Assembly (NCBI GenBank): GCA_020723085.1
Contig: DYJN01000002.1
Coordinates: 5,601-69,600, forward strand
Source: Arcobacter sp.
GTDB taxonomy: Bacteria; Acidobacteriota; Terriglobia; Bryobacterales; Bryobacteraceae
Reading direction: 5' to 3'
DNA: 64,000 bases
Program-made: the position numbers and the translations under genes
Shown here: piece after piece, positions 16,803-25,849 of the stretch
Numbering within the stretch: the first letter of the stretch is position 1
Layout: each line of letters starts with the position of its first letter
The notes under the pieces: model-generated
Databases searched by the model: none
What the model was told of the DNA's origin: nothing
What the model saw: the letters and a program-made list of their open reading frames with translations, nothing else

Positions 16803-18170
16803 ATGAACACTGACAACATCTCCTCCCGCCGCCTGTTTCTGGCCGCCGCCGGCTCGCTGGCCGCCGCGCGTTCCGTCCAGGCGAAGAAAATCAAGCCCAC
16901 TGTCCCGGCCCGCTCCGCAGCGCGAACGATCGGCGCCAACGACCGCATCCGCGTTGGCATGATCGGCGTCGGCATCATGGGCACCGGCCACCTGCGCGCC
17001 TTCGTCCGCCAGCAGGAGCAGGACAAGGACATCGAAGTGGCCGCCGTCTGCGACGTTTACAAGCGCCACCGCGAGCGCGCCAAGGCCATCTCGAAGCTCG
17101 AAGACAAGGACATCTACATCGACTACCGCGAGCTTCTTGCCCGCCCCGACATCGACTGCGTCCTCATCGCCACGCCGGATCACTGGCACGCGCAGATGAC
17201 GATCGACGCCTTCGCCGCCGGAAAGGATGTCTATCTGCAAAAGCCCAGCACGCTCACCGTCGATGCGAGCGCCGAGGTCATGGAGGCTGCCGCCCGGTAC
17301 AACCGCGTGCTTCAGGTGGGCAGCCAGTTTCTTTCCGATGCGCGCTGGCACAAGGTGAAAGAGCTGATCGGAGAAGGCGCCATCGGCGAGGTTCTCTGGG
17401 GGCAGACCACGTACAGCCGGAACTCCGTCGCCGGCGAATGGAACTATTACATCGACGAAGAGGCGTCGCCGGAAACCATCGACTGGAAGCGCTGGCTGGG
17501 ACCCGCACCGAAACGCCCCTTCAGCGCGGAGCGCTTCTTCCGCTGGCGGAAGTATTGGGAGTATTCCAACGGCATCGCCAGCGACCTTTACTACCACCGC
17601 GTGGGCCCGATGCTGTTCGCCATGGGGCCCGCGTATCCCACGCGCGTCTCGGGCGGCGGCGGCATCTACGTGCAGAAGGACCGTGCCGTGCCGGATACGC
17701 TGGCGATGATCGCCGAATACCCGAATTTCATGATCGTTGTGGCCGGCTCCATGGCCAACGGCGCCCCGAACCAGTACCTGCCGCAGGTGATCTACGGCCA
17801 CTCGGGCACCATCGTCGTTGAAAACGACCGCGTCCTGGTCACGCCGGAGATGTTCGTGGCCAAGGCATTGAAGCGGCCCACGGAGGCGCAGACATTCGAA
17901 TTCAAGAACGCCATGCGCGAGATGAGCCGGCGCCACACGGACAACTTCTTCGAGTGCATGCGCACGCGCAAGACCCCCGTGCTGGGACCTGAGCTGGCCC
18001 ATCAGGTGATGCTGTCCGTGATGCTCGGCTGCGAAAGCTACCGCGAGGGCCAGATGAAGCTGTATGATCCGGCTGCCCGCAAGCGTACGCGCCGCGCCTC
18101 AGCCCGCCCGGCATACGAAGGCGACGGGAAGAACCACCCGCTGGGGCCGAAGAAGCAGCCGTCCGTCTGA
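16803..18170 (+). CDS. Gfo/Idh/MocA-family protein with Tat signal (QKP variant)
   Basis: 455 residues from ATG 16803. The N-terminus S-S-R-R-L-F-L-A-A-A-G-S-L-A-A-A is a good Tat signal, so the protein is expected to fold with cofactor and be exported. The Rossmann motif G-M-I-G-V-G-I-M-G-T-G is followed by T-P-D-H-W-H-A. The usual E-K-P is L-Q-K-P here, with the Lys kept and the Glu replaced. Compared with its upstream paralogue it has insertions and a charged C-terminal tail (R-K-R-T-R-R). Exported members of this family are common in Acidobacteriota and Planctomycetota and act on carbohydrates. The substrate is unknown. Confidence 0.87.
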   Translation: MNTDNISSRRLFLAAAGSLAAARSVQAKKIKPTVPARSAARTIGANDRIRVGMIGVGIMGTGHLRAFVRQQEQDKDIEVAAVCDVYKRHRERAKAISKLEDKDIYIDYRELLARPDIDCVLIATPDHWHAQMTIDAFAAGKDVYLQKPSTLTVDASAEVMEAAARYNRVLQVGSQFLSDARWHKVKELIGEGAIGEVLWGQTTYSRNSVAGEWNYYIDEEASPETIDWKRWLGPAPKRPFSAERFFRWRKYWEYSNGIASDLYYHRVGPMLFAMGPAYPTRVSGGGGIYVQKDRAVPDTLAMIAEYPNFMIVVAGSMANGAPNQYLPQVIYGHSGTIVVENDRVLVTPEMFVAKALKRPTEAQTFEFKNAMREMSRRHTDNFFECMRTRKTPVLGPELAHQVMLSVMLGCESYREGQMKLYDPAARKRTRRASARPAYEGDGKNHPLGPKKQPSV

Positions 18171-18483
18171 CGCGGATTGTCTGACCGCGGTCTGAAAATG
18201 GTGCGGGGACCATGGATTCCCGCTCTCTGAACGGTGCACGAAGGCCGGAGTTGCATCCGTCCTTCCGGCCGGAGCGGGCAGCGATCCGCGCGGCGCGGAG
18301 CGCCGTTCGCTTCGTTCGTGGCGCAGATCCCGCCCCACCCGAGTCCCGGCGCCGCGCCAATCGTTCCGCGTCCGCCCGCTTCGCGCTTGCCCTGCCGCGC
18401 CCGGAACCCGGAAGAACAAAAAGCCCGCGGCCACGCCGGAAGGCGCAGCCGCGGGCTGGAGGTGGTGATGAGCCGATGCGGGA
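18171..18483. other. Intergenic region between Gfo/Idh gene and groL
   Basis: No gene. It contains the groL terminator on its right side and, near the left, a 7-bp stem (18243-18249 with 18264-18270) without a T run that might end the upstream transcript. Confidence 0.6.
18415..18457 (-). terminator. Intrinsic terminator of groES-groL
   Basis: AGCCCGCGGC (18422-18431) pairs perfectly with GCCGCGGGCT (18448-18457), with a small inner CGCC/GGCG stem in the loop. On the minus strand it is followed by a T-rich run (plus-strand A-rich 18415-18422). It lies 26 bases after the groL stop. Confidence 0.85.
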
Positions 18484-20124
<1,641 letters not shown>

Positions 20125-20143
20125 CTATCTCGTTTGTGAACCC

Positions 20144-20434
20144 TTACTTCTCCAGAACGCCGAGAACTTCGTCCTCGCGCAAAATCAGGAACTCCTCGCC
20201 GTCGATCTTGATGTCGCTTCCGGAGTACTTGCCGAACAGGATCCGGTCGCCCACCTTCACGTCCAGAGGAACCACGGTGCCGTCCTCGAGCCGCTTGCCG
20301 CGGCCTGCGGCCACCACCTCTCCCTCCTGCGGCTTCTCTTTAGCCGTGTCTGGAATGATGATGCCGTTCTGCACCGTTTCCTGAGCTTCGATCCGGCGTA
20401 CGACGAGCCGGTCATAGAGCGGACGAATCTGCAT
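20144..20434 (-). CDS. groS: Co-chaperonin GroES
   Basis: 96 residues, standard size. It contains the [11 protein letters not shown]-terminus, a mobile loop region ([14 protein letters not shown]) that docks on GroEL, G-K-R-L-E-D-G in the roof, and I-L-F-G-K-Y-S-G-S. It is first in the groES-groL operon. Confidence 0.97.
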   Translation of the reverse strand: MQIRPLYDRLVVRRIEAQETVQNGIIIPDTAKEKPQEGEVVAAGRGKRLEDGTVVPLDVKVGDRILFGKYSGSDIKIDGEEFLILREDEVLGVLEK

Positions 20435-20739
20435 CGCTTTGCTTTACCTCCACGATTGTGTTGTCGATTCTCGCTTCGGCGCGTGAAATCGATGTGGAAC
20501 CAGGGCGGTCCCTCGCACCGAACCTATTATTAGCACACTCGGCCAAGGAGTGACAAGATGAGCCTGTAAGTGGTTGAAAAAATGCCAATTGCTTGGCTTC
20601 TATCCGCGGCCGGGCCATACGAGTCGCTGTCGCTCCGGCTTGCCGAGGAGAAGATCTTAGCGTGTCGCGCTCAAAAGGCGGATCGCGCCGCGCCTCCGCA
20701 GCGGAGGGGGAATTCGGGCCGCGGTGCTATTCTGGCGGT
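20435..20739. other. Intergenic region between groES and the lptC-like gene
   Basis: It holds the groES promoter with a CIRCE-type operator (20527-20556) and a ~90-base leader before groES. The rightmost ~150 bases should contain the divergent promoter for the lptC-like gene, but I see no clear boxes there. Confidence 0.6.
20527..20556 (-). promoter_or_regulatory. groES-groL promoter overlapped by a CIRCE (HrcA) operator
   Basis: On the minus strand a -35 TTGTCA (20551-20556) and -10 TAATAA (20527-20532) are 18 bases apart. Between and over them, on the plus strand, lie arms TTAGCACAC (20530-20538) and GAGTGACAA (20548-20556) with exactly nine bases between. This matches the CIRCE consensus arms TTAGCACTC and GAGTGCTAA at 15 of 18 positions. 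CIRCE is the binding site of the HrcA repressor, so heat-inducible derepression of groES-groL is inferred. No hrcA gene is in the window. Confidence 0.8.
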
Positions 20740-22989
20740 ATGCTGCGGCGCGTCCGCTGGATGCTGCTGTTGGCCATGGCCGTGGTGGCGGCGGGTGTGG
20801 GCTGGGTGTACTGGCGGGAACGGGAATTGCGGCGGCAGTCTCATCAGGCGCCTCCTCCCCCGCTGCCGGAGAACACCTCGGCGGTGGCGGCGCAGTGGGA
20901 ATACGAGATCAAGTCCGGGGCGCAATCCCGGATTCTGATCCGCGCCTCCCGGTTCGAACAATCGAAGGCTCCGCCGGTGATCCGCCTGGAAGGGCTCGAA
21001 ATGGAGATCCGGCACGTGGATGGTCCGCGCTATGACGTGGTCCGGAGTCCCCGCGGCACGTTCAGCCAAAAGGAAGGCGTGCTGTCGGCTGACGGGGCGG
21101 TGGAGATCACTCTGGGCCTGTTGCGCGATGCGGCGGCGCCGCCGGGCAGGATCATGAAGATCCGGACTTCGGCCGTTCGGCTGGATGTACAGACGAACCG
21201 CGCCTGGACAGAGAAGGAAGCGGCGTTCGAATTTGGAAGGGCCCGCGGCCGCTGCCTGGGGGCGTCTTATGACCCGGGAGCCCGCGAGATCATCATGGAA
21301 GCGCAGGCAGAACTGGAGTGGGAGGGCTCGGCCGGGAAGCCGCCTTTGCAGGTTTCCGCGAGCCGGGTGCTGTATCGCGAGCAGTCAGATGAAGTGGCGC
21401 TGACGGCTCCCTCCCGGCTGGTGCGGGGGGCATTCGAACTGCGGGGGCGGGACGCCTTTGTCAAGCTGAACGAGGACGGAGAGATTGAAAGGGTTGAGAC
21501 GACCGGGGCGGCGGGGACGGACCGGATGCCGGGCAGACGGCTCGATTATGAAGCGGATCAGTTGACGGTGCACTTCGGGGAGAAAGCCGAGGTGCGCAAG
21601 ATCGAGGCGACGCAGGGGGCGAGGTTGCTCTCCACGGCGGCGGCGGGGGCGACAGAGGTGAGGGCCGACCGGCTGTACCTGGACTTTGCGGCAGGCAAGT
21701 CCGGCTCTGAGCTGCGACATGCGCTGGCCATGGGGCAGGGCCGCGTGGAGAACCGGCCGGCGGCGATTCGGGGCCGGCCGCCTCAGCCCGTGCGCGTGCT
21801 GGAAGGCGAAGCCATTCACATGGCGATGCGCCCCGGCGGCGAAGAGATGGAGCGGGTCTCCACGGACGGGCCCGGCCGCGTCGAATTCCGCCCGGCGCGC
21901 GCGGAAGACCCGTTCCGCGAAGTGAAGGGCCACCCGCTGACGCTGGACTATGGCCGGGAGAACGCTCTGGAGTCGTTCCGCGCGGTTCAGGCGGAGACGC
22001 GGACCGTGAAGCGCGGCCGGGACGGCAAGCCTGTGGAAACGAGGACCCGGAGCGCCGAGCTTCTGGCGCGGTTCGATCAGAAAACCGGGGCTCTTGAGCA
22101 GCTGGAGCAGCGGGGCGCATTCCGGTACGAGGAGGGGCCCAAGAGGGCGCAGTCGGAGCGCGCGCGTTACGAGGCGAAGACGGAGAGGATGGAGTTGCGG
22201 GGCGCAGCGCGGGTGTGGGACGCATCCGGGGTGACGGCGGCGCCCGAGATCACGCTCGAGCAGAAGCAGGACGTCATGACCGCCTCCGGCGGCGTGAGCG
22301 CCGTGATGCAGTCGCAGGGCGGAGGGGGCGGTTTGATCGAGGGCGGCGAGCCGCTGCGCGCGACCGCCGAACGGATGCGGGTGGAGGACCGGAACAACCG
22401 TGTCCTGTTTGAGGGGAACGCCGTGCTGTGGCAAGGGCAGATGCGGCTGAGGGCGCAGCGGGTGCGCATCTTCCGCAAGGAGGAGCGGCTGGAAGCCGAG
22501 CAGGACGTGGTGGCCGAGATTCCCGACGCCCGCGGAGGCGCGCGCGGCGCCTCCTCGCAACGCGTCTCCGTCGTGCGCGCGCCGTCGATGGTGTATGAGG
22601 GGAAGGGGAAGCGTGCGCTTTTCACCGGCGGCGCCCGCCTGGAGCGCCCGTCGATCACGGTCGAGGCGCGCGAGCTGGCGGGCTTCTTCCGCGAGGAGAG
22701 TGCCTCGGGCAGGAAAGAGACCCGGCTGGACCGGCTGGACGCGAGGGGCGCCGTGGTGATCCGCTCGGAGGCGAAAGCCCGCAGGCGCACTGGGCGCGGC
22801 GAGCATGCCGACTATTTCCTCGACGAAGAACGGATCGTGCTCAGCGGAGGCAATCCGAGCGTGGAGGACTCGGAGAAGGGAATCACGCGCGGCGCCGTAA
22901 TCACATGGTTCGGCAGGCAGGACAGGATGATCGTCGACAACGAGGGCGCCGGACCGGCAGTCAGCCGCGTGAAGCAGAAGGGCAGGTAA
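20740..22989 (+). CDS. LptC/LptA-like lipopolysaccharide export protein (large, multi-OstA)
   Basis: 749 residues from ATG 20740. One N-terminal membrane helix (residues ~5-25) anchors a long periplasmic part made of repeating short beta strands, as in the LptC and LptA/OstA jellyroll family that passes lipopolysaccharide across the periplasm. Repeated E-x-I/V-x-M-A and R-x-D-x-x-V patterns such as G-E-A-I-H-M-A and N-R-V-L-F-E-G-N-A-V-L-W recur. It is far longer than LptC (~190) or LptA (~180), so it appears to join both roles in one protein. It is followed 49 bases later by lptB, which supports the assignment. Confidence 0.75.
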   Translation: MLRRVRWMLLLAMAVVAAGVGWVYWRERELRRQSHQAPPPPLPENTSAVAAQWEYEIKSGAQSRILIRASRFEQSKAPPVIRLEGLEMEIRHVDGPRYDVVRSPRGTFSQKEGVLSADGAVEITLGLLRDAAAPPGRIMKIRTSAVRLDVQTNRAWTEKEAAFEFGRARGRCLGASYDPGAREIIMEAQAELEWEGSAGKPPLQVSASRVLYREQSDEVALTAPSRLVRGAFELRGRDAFVKLNEDGEIERVETTGAAGTDRMPGRRLDYEADQLTVHFGEKAEVRKIEATQGARLLSTAAAGATEVRADRLYLDFAAGKSGSELRHALAMGQGRVENRPAAIRGRPPQPVRVLEGEAIHMAMRPGGEEMERVSTDGPGRVEFRPARAEDPFREVKGHPLTLDYGRENALESFRAVQAETRTVKRGRDGKPVETRTRSAELLARFDQKTGALEQLEQRGAFRYEEGPKRAQSERARYEAKTERMELRGAARVWDASGVTAAPEITLEQKQDVMTASGGVSAVMQSQGGGGGLIEGGEPLRATAERMRVEDRNNRVLFEGNAVLWQGQMRLRAQRVRIFRKEERLEAEQDVVAEIPDARGGARGASSQRVSVVRAPSMVYEGKGKRALFTGGARLERPSITVEARELAGFFREESASGRKETRLDRLDARGAVVIRSEAKARRRTGRGEHADYFLDEERIVLSGGNPSVEDSEKGITRGAVITWFGRQDRMIVDNEGAGPAVSRVKQKGR

Positions 22990-23038
22990 TGCCGGGGGGA
23001 GAGCCTGCCGGAAGCTGGCGGCCGCATAATAAGAAACG

Positions 23039-23791
23039 GTGACAGGGATTTCGGGCAACGGCAGGAGCGTGCTGCGCACGGAGGAGGTAAGCAAGTCCTA
23101 CCGCAAGAGGCGCGTGGTGGACAACATCAGCATCAGCGTGGCCACCGGAGAGGTGGTGGGTCTGCTGGGGCCGAACGGCGCGGGCAAGACGACGACCTTT
23201 TACCTGATCGTGGGCATGGTGACGCCGGACGGAGGACGCATCTTTTTCGACGACCGGGAGATCACGGATCTGGCCATGTATGAACGCGCCCACACCGGCA
23301 TCAGTTACCTGCCACAGGAGCCCTCGGTGTTCCGCCGGCTGAGCGTGGAAGACAACCTGCTGGCGATCCTGGAGACCCTGCCGCTGCGCCCCGCCGACCG
23401 GCGCATGAGGCTGGAGGAACTCATCGAGCAGATGGGGCTCGAAGCCGTGCGCAAGAACAAGGGCTATGCGCTCTCGGGCGGCGAGCGGCGGCGTGTGGAG
23501 ATCGCCCGGGCGCTGGCGATTGAGCCGAAGTTTCTCCTGCTGGATGAGCCGTTTTCGGGCATCGACCCGATTCAGGTTCTCGAACTTCAGAGAATCATCT
23601 CACAGCTCAAAGAGCGGGGCATCGGCATCCTGATCACCGACCACAACGTGCGCGAGACACTGGCGGTGACCGACCGCGCCTACATCATCAACCAGGGACG
23701 CATCTTCCGCGCCGGCACGCCCGAAGCCCTGGCGCTTGACCCGGACGTCCGGCGCGTGTACCTGGGCGACAACTTCGCGCTGGGGCGGTAG
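23039..23791 (+). CDS. lptB: Lipopolysaccharide export ATPase LptB
   Basis: 250 residues. An ABC ATPase with Walker [11 protein letters not shown], a Q-loop (L-P-Q-E), the signature L-S-G-G-E-R-R-R (typical of LptB rather than L-S-G-G-Q), Walker B F-L-L-L-D-E-P-F, and an H-loop [10 protein letters not shown]. The last two stretches are nearly diagnostic for LptB, which powers LPS extraction from the inner membrane with LptF/LptG. The start is GTG at 23039; an internal GTG at 23069 is possible. In many bacteria rpoN and hpf follow lptB; here they lie 25 kb away. Confidence 0.95.
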   Translation: MTGISGNGRSVLRTEEVSKSYRKRRVVDNISISVATGEVVGLLGPNGAGKTTTFYLIVGMVTPDGGRIFFDDREITDLAMYERAHTGISYLPQEPSVFRRLSVEDNLLAILETLPLRPADRRMRLEELIEQMGLEAVRKNKGYALSGGERRRVEIARALAIEPKFLLLDEPFSGIDPIQVLELQRIISQLKERGIGILITDHNVRETLAVTDRAYIINQGRIFRAGTPEALALDPDVRRVYLGDNFALGR

Positions 23792-24212
23792 GGACGATCC
23801 ACCGGCACACCTGTCGAGGGCCGAATGGCCGTGCTCAGCCCTGCGCTGGCGGAGGCAGGTTGAGGGAATGCCATCCGCGGACAGGCGCCCGCCAGCAACG
23901 GCGCCGCGACAGTGGAAGGAAAACAGTGCCGGTCGCCGCGAGACTCAGGGAGCCGAATTCGAGAATTTCCGGGACAGCAGCCTCCGGGCAGAGCCGATTC
24001 GTCCAACCCCCCGCGTAGAATCCTTGCCTGGAATCCGCAGTCTCGGCGGCGCCCTGCGGGGTCGCTCGAAAGGCGCCCGGATTTCAGACCACTGGGAGCC
24101 CGCATGGATGCCACCCAGTGGAATTTGCGGCGAACCAGCGCGGCTTCCCCGCCGGCAGCCGGCACGGCGTGAGCCTTCGCGGACAGCCTCCGCACACCAG
24201 GCTGGTTCCGTT
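23792..24212. other. Intergenic region between lptB and the TPR gene (convergent)
   Basis: 421 bases between two convergent genes. I find no gene-like frame, no stem with a T run in either direction and no repeat. It may be a decayed remnant. Confidence 0.5.
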
Positions 24213-25832
24213 TCACGCTCCCAGCCCGAAGTAGTCCTTGGCCAGTTCGGGCTTGACTTCCATGGCTCGCGCCCAGCACTGGCGGGCTTCGTCGGCGCGT
24301 CCGGTGCTCTCAAGAACGTATCCCAAGCCAACCAGGGCTTCGGCGAAGTCCGGCCTCCACTCAAGCGCCTGCCGGTAGAGAAGTTCGGCTTCGTCTTTCT
24401 GGCCGAGCTGTTCATGCAGCATGGCAGCGTTGTAGAGCACCTCTGGATCGCTGTGGCCGGAATCGATGAGCTGGCGGTGGTACTGGAGAGCCGCATCCAG
24501 GTGGTTCTGCTTGAGTGCGTTTACGGCTGCCGCCCGCAAGGCGGTCTCCCAGCCGGGTTTGACGGTGAGGGCGCGCTGCAATGCGGTTTCCGCCTCGTCG
24601 TAACGTCCGGACTCGTAACATGCCAGTGCGAGGTTGAGCAGCGCCTCCGCCCAGTCCGGCTGCACGGCCAGAGCAGCGCGGTAGGCATCGGCAGCCTCTC
24701 CGAAAGCATGCCGGTCGTACTTCATGTTTCCGAGACGGAACCAGAGGTCCGCGTTGCCGGGCTGCCGCATCGCCAGTACCTCCAGGAGAGCCTCGGCGTC
24801 TTCGTTCCTCCCCGACTTCTGATGCAGGCCCACCGCCAGGAAGTAGAGGTCGGCCATATCCGGGCAAGCCTCGATGCCCGCCCGGCAGGCGTTCAACGCC
24901 TCCTCGGAGCGCCCGAGCTCGCTCAGGATTTCCGCCACGCGAAGGTGCGCCTCGCCCAGGTCCGGCTGCAGGGCAAGCGCCTGTTGATAGGCCTGCAGCG
25001 CCATCTCGAGATTGCCCTCCTTGCGCCGGCAGAGCCCGAGGTTCATCCACGGTTCGACCGGCAGCCCTCCCTTGTCGGCCAACCACTGCAGATGTGTGGC
25101 GGCTTGTGCATAGTCTTCCTTCAGGAATGCTGCATAGGCGGCCGCTTCCCGCGCTGCCGCGGATTCCGGATCCACTGCAATCAGCCGGTTGCTGCAGGAC
25201 AGAAGACCGTCTCCGTCCTTCTTCTGGCGGTAGATGGAGCAAAGATTGATCAGGCAATCCCTCCCGTACTCGGGGTCCGAAGCCAGCTGCTCGTAAATGG
25301 GGATGGCGTGCTCCACGTCGCCGGTCAATTGCAGCGCCACTGCCTGACCGAAACGCGCAGTCGCGTCATCCGGGTGGCGATCCAGGTAGCGCGTCAACAG
25401 GGAAAGAGCTTCTTCGAGGTGGTGCAGGCGCAGGTGAGCCAGGCCCAACCCCAGCAATGCATCGTCCAGATCCGGGTCGGCGTCCAGCAGGGCCTGGAAC
25501 TGCTCGGTCGCCTCCTGCCAGCGCCCCGCTTTCAACGTGCATTGCGCACGCGCCAGCCTCGACTGCACATCGCCGTAGCCGAGGCTGTGATACTTCTCCA
25601 AATCCTCCAGCGCGCGGGACTCCTCGCCCAATTCCATGTACAGCATCGCGCGCACGCGGTAAGCCGGCGCGTAGTCCGGGCGGCGGTCAAGCAACCGGCT
25701 GAGTTCGTCTGCCGCCTCAGCTTTCTTGCCCAGGAGATGCAGGGCGCCTGCCCGTCCCAATTCGGCCGGGATGGCAGACGCGTCCGCCTCGACATTCCGT
25801 TCCGGTTGCATTTCCGTGTTCCACTCTGGCAT
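24213..25832 (-). CDS. TPR-repeat protein (about 15 repeats)
   Basis: 539 residues with almost the entire length built from tetratricopeptide units, recognisable by recurring A-x-x-x-Y/L-x-x-A-L-x-x-x-P patterns (for example A-L-Q-A-Y-Q-Q-A-L-A-L-Q-P-D-L-G-E-A and A-L-L-N-L-A-L-A-C-Y-E-S-G-R-Y-D-E-A). There is no signal peptide, membrane helix or enzymatic domain, so it is probably a cytoplasmic protein-binding scaffold. A GGAGA at a good distance supports ATG 25832. It starts 17 bases after the stop of the zinc-finger protein gene upstream and is almost surely co-transcribed with it. Confidence 0.85.
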   Translation of the reverse strand: MPEWNTEMQPERNVEADASAIPAELGRAGALHLLGKKAEAADELSRLLDRRPDYAPAYRVRAMLYMELGEESRALEDLEKYHSLGYGDVQSRLARAQCTLKAGRWQEATEQFQALLDADPDLDDALLGLGLAHLRLHHLEEALSLLTRYLDRHPDDATARFGQAVALQLTGDVEHAIPIYEQLASDPEYGRDCLINLCSIYRQKKDGDGLLSCSNRLIAVDPESAAAREAAAYAAFLKEDYAQAATHLQWLADKGGLPVEPWMNLGLCRRKEGNLEMALQAYQQALALQPDLGEAHLRVAEILSELGRSEEALNACRAGIEACPDMADLYFLAVGLHQKSGRNEDAEALLEVLAMRQPGNADLWFRLGNMKYDRHAFGEAADAYRAALAVQPDWAEALLNLALACYESGRYDEAETALQRALTVKPGWETALRAAAVNALKQNHLDAALQYHRQLIDSGHSDPEVLYNAAMLHEQLGQKDEAELLYRQALEWRPDFAEALVGLGYVLESTGRADEARQCWARAMEVKPELAKDYFGLGA

Positions 25833-25849
25833 GACAAATTCTCCGATGC

